From assembly GCF_900961225.1 (NCBI RefSeq), contig NZ_CAAHFN010000054.1, positions 248,001-312,000 of the forward strand: a DNA stretch of 64,000 nt, written 5' to 3'. The DNA comes from Modicisalibacter radicis. Its GTDB lineage: Bacteria; Pseudomonadota; Gammaproteobacteria; Pseudomonadales; Halomonadaceae. Both the position numbers and the translations under genes were made by a program. Positions 51,107 to 59,703 of this stretch are shown piece after piece (position 1 is the stretch's first letter; the number at the start of each line of letters is the position of its first letter). The notes under the pieces were generated by a model that was given only the letters and a program-made list of their open reading frames with translations, had not been told where the DNA came from and searched no databases.

Positions 51107-52150
51107 ATGATAGAACTGCAAGGCCTGACAAAGACCTACGCCGGCAAGAATGTGGTCGAGGACATTTCGCTGCGTGTCGAGAGCGGCGAGTTCGGCGTGC
51201 TGATCGGCCCCTCGGGCTGCGGCAAGTCGACCACCCTGCGCATGATCAACCAGCTGATACCGCTGAGCCGCGGGCGCATCCTGCTCGGCGACGAGGATGT
51301 CAGCCGGCTCAAGCCCGAGCAGCTTCGCCGACGCATGGGCTACGCCATCCAGTCGATCGGGCTGTTCCCGCACTGGACGGTGGCCGAGAACATCGCCGTG
51401 GTGCCCAACCTGCTCAAGTGGCCCAGGGCCCGCGTCGACGCACGTATCGACGAGCTGATGAACCTCTTCCACCTCGAGGCCGGGGAATACCGCGACAAGT
51501 ATCCGCACCAGCTGTCGGGCGGCCAGGCCCAGCGCGTCGGCGTGGCCCGCGCGCTGGCCGCCGACCCCGAGGTGCTGCTGATGGACGAGCCGTTCGGCGC
51601 CGTCGACCCGCTGACCCGCGAGGTGCTGCAGAACGAGATGCTGCGGGTTCACGAACAGACCCGCAAGACCATCGTCTTCGTCACCCACGACATGGACGAG
51701 GCGCTCAAGCTGGCTTCCAAGGTGGCGATCCTCAACCAGGGCCGGCTGGTGCAGTACGACCGGCCCATCGAGTTGCTGGTCGATCCCGCCGATGGCTTCG
51801 TCAGCGACTTCATCGGCAAGGCCGACCTGGGGCTCAAGCTGCTCTCGCGGCGCTGGGTCGATCAGTATTGCCGGCCGCCGTGCCTGGAGCGTGACAGCGG
51901 CGCCGGCCGGCACAGCTGGGAGGTCGATGCCGACGGGCGTCCGCTGGCGCTGCATGGCGGCCGGCTCAGCGACGACGGCGAGGCGCGGACCGCGGTCAAC
52001 GGCGAATGGATCGCCACCCCCGAGATGACCATGAAGGAAGCGCTGTCGCGCATGGTGTGGTTCCGGGTGATGGTATTGCCGGTGATCGACCAGGCCGGCA
52101 AGCTGATCGGCGAGGTGACCATGGAGGGCGTGATGGGACGCCAGCCATGA
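51107..52150 (+). CDS. yehX: Osmoprotectant ABC transporter, ATPase (YehX-like) with C-terminal CBS-like extension
   Basis: A 347-residue ATPase. Walker A is GPSGCGKST near residue 34, the signature is [15 protein letters not shown], Walker B is [13 protein letters not shown], and the switch histidine is in VTHDMDEAL. After residue 245 an extra 100 residues end in [27 protein letters not shown], which reads like one half of a CBS pair. E. coli YehX is shorter (about 308). CBS modules in OpuA sense ionic strength, so osmotic control at protein level is plausible here. It overlaps the next gene by four bases. Confidence 0.92.
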   Translation: MIELQGLTKTYAGKNVVEDISLRVESGEFGVLIGPSGCGKSTTLRMINQLIPLSRGRILLGDEDVSRLKPEQLRRRMGYAIQSIGLFPHWTVAENIAVVPNLLKWPRARVDARIDELMNLFHLEAGEYRDKYPHQLSGGQAQRVGVARALAADPEVLLMDEPFGAVDPLTREVLQNEMLRVHEQTRKTIVFVTHDMDEALKLASKVAILNQGRLVQYDRPIELLVDPADGFVSDFIGKADLGLKLLSRRWVDQYCRPPCLERDSGAGRHSWEVDADGRPLALHGGRLSDDGEARTAVNGEWIATPEMTMKEALSRMVWFRVMVLPVIDQAGKLIGEVTMEGVMGRQP

Positions 52151-52902
52151 ACCGCGCGAGTCTCTTCGTGCCCACCGCGCCGCGCGACTGGCTGTTGCCT
52201 GTCCTCGCCGCGCTGCTCGTCGCCCTGACGCTGTTCATGGCCAAGCTCGAGCCGCTGTTCGCAGCCGCCTTCCCGCACCTCGACGTGGTCGTCTACCAGC
52301 GCGAGAGCTTCCTGCAGCTGACCCTCGATCATCTCGGCCTGGTGCTGGTCTCGTCGCTGATCTCGATCGGCATCGGCGGCGCGGCAGGCCTGTTCGTGAC
52401 CCGCGCGACGGGCCGCGAATTCGAGCCGATGGTGTCGTCGCTGGCAGCGATCGGCCAGACCTTTCCGCCAGCGGCGGTGCTGGCGATCGTGGTGCCGCTG
52501 GCCGGCTTCGGCTTCGTGCCGACCATCGTCGCGCTGTCGCTCTACGGGCTGCTGCCGGTGGTCCAGAACACCATCGCCGGGCTCGGCTCGGTGCCGCCCA
52601 CCACGCTGGAAGCCGCGCGCGGCACCGGCATGAGCGCCGCGCAGATCCTGTGGCGGGTCGAACTGCCGCTGGCCATGCGGGTGATCATCGCCGGCGTGCG
52701 GGTCTCGGTGATCATCAACATCGGCACCGCGACCATCGGCTCGACGGTGGGCGCCCAGAGCCTCGGCACGCCGATCATCGCCGGACTGGTCGGCGACAAC
52801 ATCGCCTACGTGATTCAGGGAGCGGTGCTGGTGGGACTGCTGGCGATCGTCAGCGATCTGCTGTTCGAGCGCCTGGAACGGCGCTTCCGCTACGGAGCAT
52901 GA
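52147..52902 (+). CDS. yehW: Osmoprotectant ABC transporter, short permease (YehW-like)
   Basis: A 251-residue permease with about six helices, second membrane subunit of the transporter. The EAA loop [27 protein letters not shown] near residue 155 closely copies that of the long permease. Its ATG overlaps the ATPase stop (ATGA), so these two are translationally coupled. It ends the operon; a GC hairpin follows at 52984. Confidence 0.93.
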   Translation: MNRASLFVPTAPRDWLLPVLAALLVALTLFMAKLEPLFAAAFPHLDVVVYQRESFLQLTLDHLGLVLVSSLISIGIGGAAGLFVTRATGREFEPMVSSLAAIGQTFPPAAVLAIVVPLAGFGFVPTIVALSLYGLLPVVQNTIAGLGSVPPTTLEAARGTGMSAAQILWRVELPLAMRVIIAGVRVSVIINIGTATIGSTVGAQSLGTPIIAGLVGDNIAYVIQGAVLVGLLAIVSDLLFERLERRFRYGA

Positions 52903-52983
52903 GTGCTGCGACGTATTCGCTAGCCGCGTGGCGAGTATTGGTGGAAGCGGGAAAGTAAAACGGCTGGTGTGCGGCGGGATACG

Positions 52984-53005
52984 GCCGCCCGACGGAGCGG
53001 GCGGC
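52984..53005. terminator. Hairpin between yehW and the entericidin genes
   Basis: GCCGCCCG-ACGGAG-CGGGCGGC, an 8-bp perfect stem between convergent transcription units, without T runs on either side. It probably serves both. Confidence 0.5.
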
Positions 53006-53016
53006 GCGAGTGTCAA

Positions 53017-53148
53017 TTAGCTGGCGGATTCCTGAATCTCTTCACCGCCCTGCTCGATATCTTCACCAGCCCCTTCCATGGTGTTGCAACCTGCCAGGGT
53101 ACCGGCAGCCATCAGCATCAGGAACATCATCGCTGTCAGTTTCTTCAT
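53017..53148 (-). CDS. Entericidin-family lipoprotein, copy 1
   Basis: A 43-residue lipoprotein, MKKLTAMMFLMLMAAGTLAGC then NTMEGAGEDIEQ. The lipobox is LAGC with Cys21. The NTMEGxGxDIE wording is the entericidin A/B signature. Acidic mature part, stop TAA. A full AAGGAGG ribosome site precedes the ATG. Entericidins are small cell-envelope lipoproteins described as an antidote/toxin pair in E. coli. It lies 112 bases downstream of a second copy on the same strand. Confidence 0.9.
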   Translation of the reverse strand: MKKLTAMMFLMLMAAGTLAGCNTMEGAGEDIEQGGEEIQESAS

Positions 53149-53260
53149 TGGGTCCTCCTTAACGAATGAAGTGGCCGCCTTGGCGGCCCGGGTGACAAAA
53201 CGTCACATGCAAAGCCTAACAGGCAAGGGGCGATTACGCACATCACTCCCGGCGCCTGGA

Positions 53261-53386
53261 TCAGCCGGCGGCCTCCTCGATCTCCGAGCCGACCTTCTCG
53301 ACATCCTTGCCCAGCCCTTCCATGGTGTTGCAGCCGGCCAGCGCAATCAGCAGCAACAGTGCCACCACCATCAATGAGCCTTTCAT
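53261..53386 (-). CDS. Entericidin-family lipoprotein, copy 2
   Basis: A 41-residue paralogue, MKGSLMVVALLLLIALAGC then NTMEGLGKDVEKVG. Lipobox LAGC with Cys19. The mature part is near neutral, with more lysine than copy 1 (KDVEKVG), so the two differ in charge as EcnA and EcnB do. The start at 53386 is preceded by a GGGGAAGGC stretch. Which copy, if either, is toxic cannot be told from the sequence. Confidence 0.9.
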   Translation of the reverse strand: MKGSLMVVALLLLIALAGCNTMEGLGKDVEKVGSEIEEAAG

Positions 53387-53485
53387 CGCCTTCCCCTGAA
53401 ACGTCGTATGGATAATTCAGTTATCCCCCATGTGCGGCGCCTCGGCAAGCGGCGATTCGCATGCCGCTGGCGGCGTGCCGAAAAG

Positions 53486-54232
53486 TCAGAAAAACACCAG
53501 GCGCAGGATGATCGCCATGATGACCGCCAGGGTCAGCCACTTCACCCACAGCGCGCCGCGCGGCCCCATGTTGACCTGCACCGCCAGCCAGGCGCCGCTC
53601 ATGCTGCCCAGCGCCAGCAGCAGGCCATAGGCCCAGCGCACCTGGCCGTCGAGCACGAAGACCGCCAGTGCCGGCAGGGTATAGACCAGGATGATGAACA
53701 CCTTGAAGACGTTGACCTGGGCCAGGTCGATCTTGAGCAGCCGATAGAGCACGGCGATGAACAGCACGCCGACACCGACCTGGATGAAGCCGCCGTACAG
53801 GCCGATGGCGAACATCGCCAAATGGACCGCCGGGGTGATCCGCGCGGGGGTCAACGCGCGGGTATCGAGGCGCGGCTGGGGCAGCAGCATCATCAGCGAG
53901 GCCAGCACCATCGCCGCGATCAGCACGCCCTGGAAGATGGCATCGGACACCTGCAGGGCCAGCCAGGCGCCGAGCAGCGCGCCGGCCACCGCCGGCACGG
54001 CCAGCCGCAGGCTGACACCCAGGTCGCCGGCGCCGGCACGCCGGAAGCTGCCCACCGCGCTGACGCTCTGCAACGCGATGCTCACCCGGTTGGTACCGTT
54101 GGCCACCTGCGGCGGCAACCCCAGCAGCATCAGCAGCGGCAGGGTCAGCATCGAGCCTCCCGCCGCCAGCACGTTGATGAAGCCGGCGACACCGCCGAAC
54201 GCCACCAGCATCAGTCCATCAAGCCAGCCCAT
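53486..54232 (-). CDS. TauE/SafE-family sulfite or organosulfur exporter
   Basis: A 248-residue membrane protein with eight helices and two repeats. The family motif is GFINVLAAGGSMLTLPLLMLLG near residue 17, with the second half GLYGGFIQVGVGVLFIAVL near residue 150. Family members move sulfite, sulfoacetate or other anions out of the cell. There is no sulfonate gene nearby to set the substrate. It lies 38 bases downstream of the fused TRAP permease gene on the same strand, so it may be the last gene of that operon. That would suggest a sulfonate or sulfur-containing organic acid as TRAP substrate. Confidence 0.87.
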   Translation of the reverse strand: MGWLDGLMLVAFGGVAGFINVLAAGGSMLTLPLLMLLGLPPQVANGTNRVSIALQSVSAVGSFRRAGAGDLGVSLRLAVPAVAGALLGAWLALQVSDAIFQGVLIAAMVLASLMMLLPQPRLDTRALTPARITPAVHLAMFAIGLYGGFIQVGVGVLFIAVLYRLLKIDLAQVNVFKVFIILVYTLPALAVFVLDGQVRWAYGLLLALGSMSGAWLAVQVNMGPRGALWVKWLTLAVIMAIILRLVFF

Positions 54233-54270
54233 GGCCGCTCCCCGTCAGCGCCACCCATTCATCGCCGGCA

Positions 54271-56412
54271 TCAGCCGTGAGCGGCCTCGGGCCGGGTCGG
54301 CGCGCGCCCCTGGCGGGCGCTCCACACCAGCACCGCGACGAAGATCGCCACCCCGATCAGGTCGATGCCGAGCATGCCGTGCGGCCACAGCATCAGCGCG
54401 CCGATCGGGAACATCAGCAGCCTCAGCCACCAGGCCAGCTCGTGCTCGAGATGCCCCTCCAGGCCGGCGATGATCGCATAGATGCCGAACAAGGCGAAGA
54501 CGAACACCGTGGTCATCTCCAGCGGCGTACCGGTGATCAGCGGCGACCACACGAACAGCAGCGGCACGATGTACAGTCCCTTGGCGATCTTCCAGGCGGT
54601 GAAGCCGGTGCGCATCTGCGGCGTGCCGGCGATCGCCGCCGCGGCGAAGGCGGTCAGACAGACCGGCGGGGTGACGTTGGAATCCTGTGACAGCCAGAAG
54701 ATCACCATGTGCGCGGCGACCAGCGACATGGTCAGGAAATGCGGCGACAGCGCCTGCTCGTAGAGCTGGCTCGAGAAGGTGTCGGGGACCTTTTCGAGCA
54801 GCGCCTGGGCATCGGCCATGCTCATCGGCCCCGACAGCGCCTGCATCTGGTCCGGCGCGGCGATCATGAACACCGCCTTGGCCTGCTCCGGCAGGTTGCC
54901 GGCGGCGAGCAGGTCGAGCAGTTGCGCATGTGCCATCAGGTTGTAGAGCGCCGGCGCCGAGAGCGTCGCCAGCACGATATACGACGCGGTGACCGGCAGG
55001 CCCATGCCCAGGATCAGCGAGGCGATGGCGATCAGCACGATGGTCACCAGCAGGCTGCCACCCGCCCAGTCGGTGATCATCAGCGAGAAGGTGTTGCCGA
55101 TGCCGGTGGTCGAGACCACGTTGACGATCAACCCCACGGTGATCAGCAGGATCGCCGTGGTGATCATGTTGCGGGTGCCCAGCACCAGCGCCTCGACGAC
55201 CATCTTCGGCCCCATCGGCTGTTTGGACAGCCAGGAGGCGACGATCACCGAGGCGATCGCGATGCCCGCGGCATAGGTGGGCGTGAAGCCGTAGATCAGC
55301 GCCCATACCAGGACGATCAGTGGCAGCAGGAAGTGCCAGCCCTTCTTGAGCACCTCGACGATTCCCGGGGCGTCCGGGTCCTCGAGATGCTGGGCGTTGC
55401 TGCGCTTGGCCTCGATGCGCACGAACATCGCCACCGACAGGAAGTAGAGCAGCGCCGGCAGCGCGGCGACGCCGATGATGGTCAGGTAGGAGACCTGGGT
55501 ATAGGAAGCCATGATGAATGCCCCCGCGCCCATCACCGGCGGCATCAGCTGGCCGCCGGTCGATGCCGAGGCCTCGACCCCGGCGGCGAAGCGTGCCGGG
55601 AAGCCGGCCTTGCGCATCAAGGGAATGGTGATCACCCCGGTGGAGACGGTGTTGGCCACCGCCGAGCCGGACACCGAACCCATCAGCCCCGAGGAAAACA
55701 CCGCCACGAAGCCCGGCCCGCCGACGAAGCGCCCGGCCGCGCAGCGCGCCAGATCGATGATGAAGTCGCCGGCGCCGGACTTGACCAGAAAGGCGCCGAA
55801 CATGATGAACATGAACACGTACGACCAGGAGATGCGGGCGATCGAGCCCAGCATGCCCTCGCCGCCGAGGTAGCTGCGAAACAGCACGGTTTCCCAGCTC
55901 AACCCGGGGAAGTTGAAGATGCCGTCGACGTAGCGCCCCCACCAGGCGACGTAGGTCAGGGCGATGAGACACAGCACCGGTATGAACCAGCCGGTGGTGC
56001 GCCGGGCGAACTCCAGGATCAGCCCCACGGCGAGGATCGACACCACCCAGTCGGAGGCGATGAAGGTCACGCCGCGATCGTAGAGCGCGTCCTCGAAGGC
56101 CATCAGGTAGAGCGCGCAGCCGATCGCCGCCACCGCCAGCAGCACGTCGACGGCCAGGATCGCCCGTTTGGCGCCGGTGCCCTGCGGCCGGGCCAGCGGC
56201 ACCGACAGCGCGCACAGTGCACCGAACAACCCGAAGTGCATGGCGCTGGTCCACAGCGTGGACAGGGTCGAGAAGGTATTGAAGTACAGGTGCGCCACGG
56301 CCGTGACGATGGCAAAGGCGAACAGCACTCGCCCCAGCCACGGATGCTGAAGACGCGCATCGTCCTCGCGGGCATCCTCGTCGCGGACACTGTCGATCGT
56401 CGGGTCGCTCAC
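54271..56412 (-). CDS. Fused TRAP permease (DctQ-DctM) of the TAXI system
   Basis: A 713-residue protein joining the small and large TRAP permease subunits. The N-terminal part (residues about 25-170) has four DctQ-like helices. Then comes a DctM-like region with FMFGAFLVKSGAGDFIIDLA, SGLMGSVSGSAVANTVSTG and LGMGLPVTASYIVLA, and a C-terminal domain usual in these fusions. The GTG at 56412 is chosen because AGGAG lies ten bases upstream on the message. The frame further upstream overlaps a hairpin and is non-coding. Together with the TAXI binding protein it forms a sodium-driven importer. Confidence 0.93.
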   Translation of the reverse strand: MSDPTIDSVRDEDAREDDARLQHPWLGRVLFAFAIVTAVAHLYFNTFSTLSTLWTSAMHFGLFGALCALSVPLARPQGTGAKRAILAVDVLLAVAAIGCALYLMAFEDALYDRGVTFIASDWVVSILAVGLILEFARRTTGWFIPVLCLIALTYVAWWGRYVDGIFNFPGLSWETVLFRSYLGGEGMLGSIARISWSYVFMFIMFGAFLVKSGAGDFIIDLARCAAGRFVGGPGFVAVFSSGLMGSVSGSAVANTVSTGVITIPLMRKAGFPARFAAGVEASASTGGQLMPPVMGAGAFIMASYTQVSYLTIIGVAALPALLYFLSVAMFVRIEAKRSNAQHLEDPDAPGIVEVLKKGWHFLLPLIVLVWALIYGFTPTYAAGIAIASVIVASWLSKQPMGPKMVVEALVLGTRNMITTAILLITVGLIVNVVSTTGIGNTFSLMITDWAGGSLLVTIVLIAIASLILGMGLPVTASYIVLATLSAPALYNLMAHAQLLDLLAAGNLPEQAKAVFMIAAPDQMQALSGPMSMADAQALLEKVPDTFSSQLYEQALSPHFLTMSLVAAHMVIFWLSQDSNVTPPVCLTAFAAAAIAGTPQMRTGFTAWKIAKGLYIVPLLFVWSPLITGTPLEMTTVFVFALFGIYAIIAGLEGHLEHELAWWLRLLMFPIGALMLWPHGMLGIDLIGVAIFVAVLVWSARQGRAPTRPEAAHG

Positions 56413-56518
56413 GGAACTCTCTCTCCTGAAAGCTTGGCCTGAAGCCTGGCTGAAAGCGGTGTCTCGGAAAGCGCCGCCGGGCATCGCCGTGGGCGTCGCT
56501 TCGAATGGGTCATCGATA

Positions 56519-56546
56519 CGCCCCGCCCGAATGCACGGACGGGGCG
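56519..56546 (-). terminator. Intercistronic hairpin between the TAXI binding protein and permease genes
   Basis: CGCCCCG (56519-56525) pairs with CGGGGCG (56540-56546), and the stem continues inward through one C-A mismatch to a loop of six bases (AATGCA). It sits in the same place as the hairpin between dctP and dctQ and may favour expression of the binding protein. Confidence 0.5.
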
Positions 56547-56593
56547 CTCACCCGGGTCGCCCGGTCGAGCGCCCGGATCATGCCCGTGGCGTG

Positions 56594-57613
56594 TTATTCG
56601 GCGCGCAGACGCTCGGGAATCTCGAGCCCCTGCTCCTCGAAGAACTTCGCGGCCCCCGGATGCAGCGGCATCGGCAGGCCGGCGATCGCCTTCTCCAGCG
56701 CCATGGCCTTGGTCGCCGGATGGATGTTGTTCAGAAACGGCAGGTTTTCGTACATCGCCTTGGTGATCGCGTAGACGTCTTCCTCGGGCACGTCGGCGCG
56801 CACCGCCAGGATGTTCGGCTGAGCGATGGTGTTGATCGGCTCGGACTGGTTGGGGTAGGTGTCGGCCGGTATCTCGTAGGCCGACCACAGGTCGAATTCG
56901 CTGTTGACCTTGGCCAGTTGCTCCTCGGTGAAGTCCAGCGTGGTGATCGCTTCGCCGGCGTTGGCATAGGCGCGGGTCACCGCCGCCGCCGGAACCCCGG
57001 CCGGGATGTTCATGCCGTCGATGGTGCCGTTCTGCAGGGCGTCGGCGCTGGGGCCATAGCCCAGGTAGGCGATGTCCATCTGCTCCGGCTCGATGCCCAG
57101 CTGGCCGAGGATATAGCGCCCGGAACCCTCGGTGCCCGAGTTGCGCGCCCCGATCGAGAACGGCTCGCCGTAGAGGTTGGTCATGTCGTCAATGGTGCCG
57201 CTTTCGGCAATCTCGTCGCGGACCACGAAGTGCTCGACGTTCTGCCACAGCATCGACACACTGCGCAGGTTCTTGTAGGCCTTGGGCACCGGGCCGGTAC
57301 CGTTCCAGGCATAGGCGCCGTACAGGCCCTGGAGGATGCCGAACTGGGCCTGGTCCTCGTCCATCAGCTTGAGGTTCTCGCCGGAACCGGCGGAGCTGAT
57401 CGCCGACACCGAGATCCCGGTGCTGGGCTCGAGCTTGACCTTGACCAGCGTCGACAAGGCCACGCCCACCGGATAGTAGGTGCCGCCGGTGGTCGCGGTA
57501 CCCATGATGTACTGGTGGGACTCGTCCTGCGCGAAGGCCGACGAGGCGGAAACGCTCAGTGCCGCAGCGCTGGCCAGGGCCAAGGCGGACTTGAGGAACT
57601 GACGCTTGTGCAT
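56594..57613 (-). CDS. TAXI-family TRAP substrate-binding protein
   Basis: A 339-residue periplasmic binding protein of the TAXI (TRAP-associated extracytoplasmic immunogenic) family. The signal peptide MHKRQFLKSALALASAAALSV ends near SAFAQ. The mature region starts with YIMGTATTGGTYYPVGVALS, the family's hallmark. TAXI proteins bind small acids such as glutamate or alpha-ketoacids, but the ligand here is unknown. A strong sigma-54 promoter lies 53 bases upstream. It is first gene of the operon with the fused permease. Confidence 0.93.
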   Translation of the reverse strand: MHKRQFLKSALALASAAALSVSASSAFAQDESHQYIMGTATTGGTYYPVGVALSTLVKVKLEPSTGISVSAISSAGSGENLKLMDEDQAQFGILQGLYGAYAWNGTGPVPKAYKNLRSVSMLWQNVEHFVVRDEIAESGTIDDMTNLYGEPFSIGARNSGTEGSGRYILGQLGIEPEQMDIAYLGYGPSADALQNGTIDGMNIPAGVPAAAVTRAYANAGEAITTLDFTEEQLAKVNSEFDLWSAYEIPADTYPNQSEPINTIAQPNILAVRADVPEEDVYAITKAMYENLPFLNNIHPATKAMALEKAIAGLPMPLHPGAAKFFEEQGLEIPERLRAE

Positions 57614-57665
57614 GCCGTTTCTCCTGTGGAAATTGGCGATTGTTGTGTTGAGGCGTCATAAATAG

Positions 57666-57682
57666 TGCAAGGCACTTGCCAG
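57666..57682 (-). promoter_or_regulatory. Sigma-54 promoter of the TAXI-TRAP operon
   Basis: On the minus strand CTGGCAAGTGCCTTGCA agrees with the sigma-54 consensus YTGGCACGRNNNTTGCW at all but two positions, with the invariant GG and GC exactly ten bases apart. RNA would start about 40 bases before the ATG at 57613. The direct repeat CAAGGCACT occurs within it and again at 57704-57712. Confidence 0.7.
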
Positions 57683-57823
57683 TCTGCGAAAAGCGCACCG
57701 TTTCAAGGCACTATATCTCCGCGCGCCAGATAACGACCTTCCTGTCGGCAACAAGTCGCCGACCCGGACACCCGGCATCGGCCATTTCTTGCCGATGCGA
57801 TGCCAACCCCAGCGAGGCCAGCC

Positions 57824-58246
57824 ATGAGCGACTTCTCCCTTCACGAGCGGCTCATTGCCGATACCCATGTCATCGCCGACCTGGCGTTATGCCGGGCGCT
57901 GCTGATGAACGATGCACGCTTTGCCTGGCTGATCCTGGTGCCGCGCCGCGCCGGGGTCGTCGAGGTCGGCGATCTCGACGACCCCGACCAGGCCCGGCTG
58001 TGGCAGGAGGCAACGCAACTGGGCGGCGCGCTCAAGGCCGCGCTGGATGGCGACAAGCTCAACCTGGCGACGCTGGGCAACCAGGTGCCCCAGCTGCACA
58101 TGCACGTCATCGTCCGTTACCGCGACGATGCCGCCTGGCCGGGACCGGTGTGGGGGGTGGGTACGCCCGAGCCCTATCAGGCCCGGGCGGTGGAGGAATG
58201 GCGAGCGCGGATCGAACGGCTTGCCGCGCCGCTGATGACGGAGTGA
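57824..58246 (+). CDS. HIT-family nucleotide-binding protein
   Basis: A 140-residue histidine-triad protein, a nucleoside phosphate hydrolase or transferase by family. The motif region reads QVPQLHMHVIVRYRDD near residue 88. The last two histidines are kept, but the first position of the HxHxH triad is Gln, as in a known subgroup of bacterial HIT proteins. The ending (PGPVWGVGTPEPY) matches that subgroup. ATG 57824 is preferred over 57800. It stands alone and is divergent from the TAXI operon. Confidence 0.88.
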   Translation: MSDFSLHERLIADTHVIADLALCRALLMNDARFAWLILVPRRAGVVEVGDLDDPDQARLWQEATQLGGALKAALDGDKLNLATLGNQVPQLHMHVIVRYRDDAAWPGPVWGVGTPEPYQARAVEEWRARIERLAAPLMTE

Positions 58247-58252
58247 GCGTGT

Positions 58253-58606
58253 CTATGCCGTGGCGCGACTGGCCGTAGCACTCACCTCCAGCAGGGTCCC
58301 CTCTCCCAGGTCGGCGACACCGATCGTTGCCCGGGCGGGAAGATGTTCGGCGCCGAACCAGTCCGTCCACACCGCGTTCATCGCCGACTTCAGCGACAGG
58401 TCGGAAACGTAGACCGTCGTCGACACGACCTCGGCTCGCGACGCGCCGACCTCGCGCAAATAAGCGTCCAGCTTGTCCAGTACCTGACGCGTCTGGCCTG
58501 CCATGTCGAGCGACATGTCGTCGGCGGCGATACCGCCGAAGAAGACGAAGCCCTGGGCTTCGACGGCACGGTGCATAATGGGCGTCTTCAGGTAGCGTCG
58601 AATCAT
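58253..58606 (-). CDS. ridA: RidA-family enamine/imine deaminase
   Basis: A 117-residue trimeric RidA-type protein that hydrolyses reactive enamine and imine intermediates released by PLP enzymes and amino-acid oxidases. The catalytic arginine lies in LPARATIGVADLGEG, followed by the conserved glutamate in LLEVSAT. The start at 58606 follows GAGAGAG. It shares a strand with the LysR gene and is next to a D-amino-acid/opine-type dehydrogenase operon. Such enzymes make imines, so a detoxifying role fits. Confidence 0.88.
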   Translation of the reverse strand: MIRRYLKTPIMHRAVEAQGFVFFGGIAADDMSLDMAGQTRQVLDKLDAYLREVGASRAEVVSTTVYVSDLSLKSAMNAVWTDWFGAEHLPARATIGVADLGEGTLLEVSATASRATA

Positions 58607-58697
58607 GATCGGTCTCTCTCGCTTGGGGAGAGAGGACAGTAGCAGGCGGGCTGGTTTGCCGAACAATACCGACTGACCGGCTTTCCATGCCGATATG

Positions 58698-59609
58698 TTA
58701 TGGAGACACGGGTGCCAGCGTTTCCATGTGCTCCCGGAACAGGGCGATGAAGTCCTGGGTCAGCCGCGAGCGAGGCTGATCGCGCGGCGTGAGCAACGCG
58801 AAGTCTTCCCCGAGGGGATAGGCCAGGGGGCGAAATACCAGTCCTTCGTTGCCGAAGGCTTGCGCGCTGATCGGGTCGAGCACGGCGATGCCCACGCCAC
58901 GGCGTACCAGTCGCGCGGCCTGCAGGGCCAGCGACACGACGAAGCGCTGACGGGGCTGCACGTCCGCTCGCGCGAAGTGCCGATCGAGTGTCAGGCGAAG
59001 CGGGTCGTGAGCTTCGAAGCAGATCAACGTGCGTTCGTGAAAGTCCTGCCACTCGATCACGTCCCGAGCCGCAAGCGGATCTCCCTGCGGAACGACGCAC
59101 AGACTCTCGAGGCGGAAAGTTTCGCTGTGTACACGGTCATCGCCCTCGGCGACGATGGCAAATCCCAGGTCACAGCGCTGGGTGACGACCTCGTCTATCA
59201 CCTGCGCCGAACGATAGGTACTCAGCTCCAGCTGTGCATCGCCATGCTCGACGGCGAAGTCGGCCAGTACATCGGGAATGAACGTCGCCCCCAGCAGCGG
59301 CATGGCGCTGATGCGCAACCCGCCGACTTCACGTTCGCGGATCCGGCGAGCCGTGTCCCGAAGATGCTCCATCCCGCTCCATACCCGCGCCACCTCGCGA
59401 TAGAAGAGACGCGCCTCGGGGGTGGGTATCAGCCGCCCCCGGACCCGCTCGAACAAGACGAAACCGACGTCGTGCTCCAACTGCTTGAGAAGGCGCGTGA
59501 CGCCGGGCTGGGCGGTGAACATGCGCTGGGCGGCGCCGGTGACGGTCCCGCTTTCCATGACATGCTTGAAAGCCTGGACCTGACGGTCCCGTAACTGAGG
59601 TAAATGCAT
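58698..59609 (-). CDS. LysR-family regulator (OccR/NocR-like) of the dehydrogenase operon
   Basis: A 303-residue LysR activator. The helix-turn-helix is TVTGAAQRMFTAQPGVTRLLKQLEHD, near residues 22-47. The helix wording MFTAQPGVTRLLKQLE is the one seen in OccR, NocR and ArgP-like regulators of opine and amino-acid use. It is divergent from the three-gene dehydrogenase operon, 94 bases apart, and should control it with the substrate or an opine as co-inducer. TATAAG on the minus strand within that gap is a possible -10 box for this gene. Confidence 0.9.
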   Translation of the reverse strand: MHLPQLRDRQVQAFKHVMESGTVTGAAQRMFTAQPGVTRLLKQLEHDVGFVLFERVRGRLIPTPEARLFYREVARVWSGMEHLRDTARRIREREVGGLRISAMPLLGATFIPDVLADFAVEHGDAQLELSTYRSAQVIDEVVTQRCDLGFAIVAEGDDRVHSETFRLESLCVVPQGDPLAARDVIEWQDFHERTLICFEAHDPLRLTLDRHFARADVQPRQRFVVSLALQAARLVRRGVGIAVLDPISAQAFGNEGLVFRPLAYPLGEDFALLTPRDQPRSRLTQDFIALFREHMETLAPVSP

Positions 59610-59703
59610 AACATCCAGGCATGGCGTAACGAAAGGTTGGTATTGGAGCTTATAGCCTCGAACTGGGTATGGTCGAGTCAGGCTTCACGAAACGGATGAC
59701 GGC

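Noticed and set aside
59610..59703. A sigma-54 promoter for the dehydrogenase operon
   Set aside because: The best GG...GC pair (in TGGTCGAGTCAGGC) is nine, not ten, bases apart and lacks the TTGC element.
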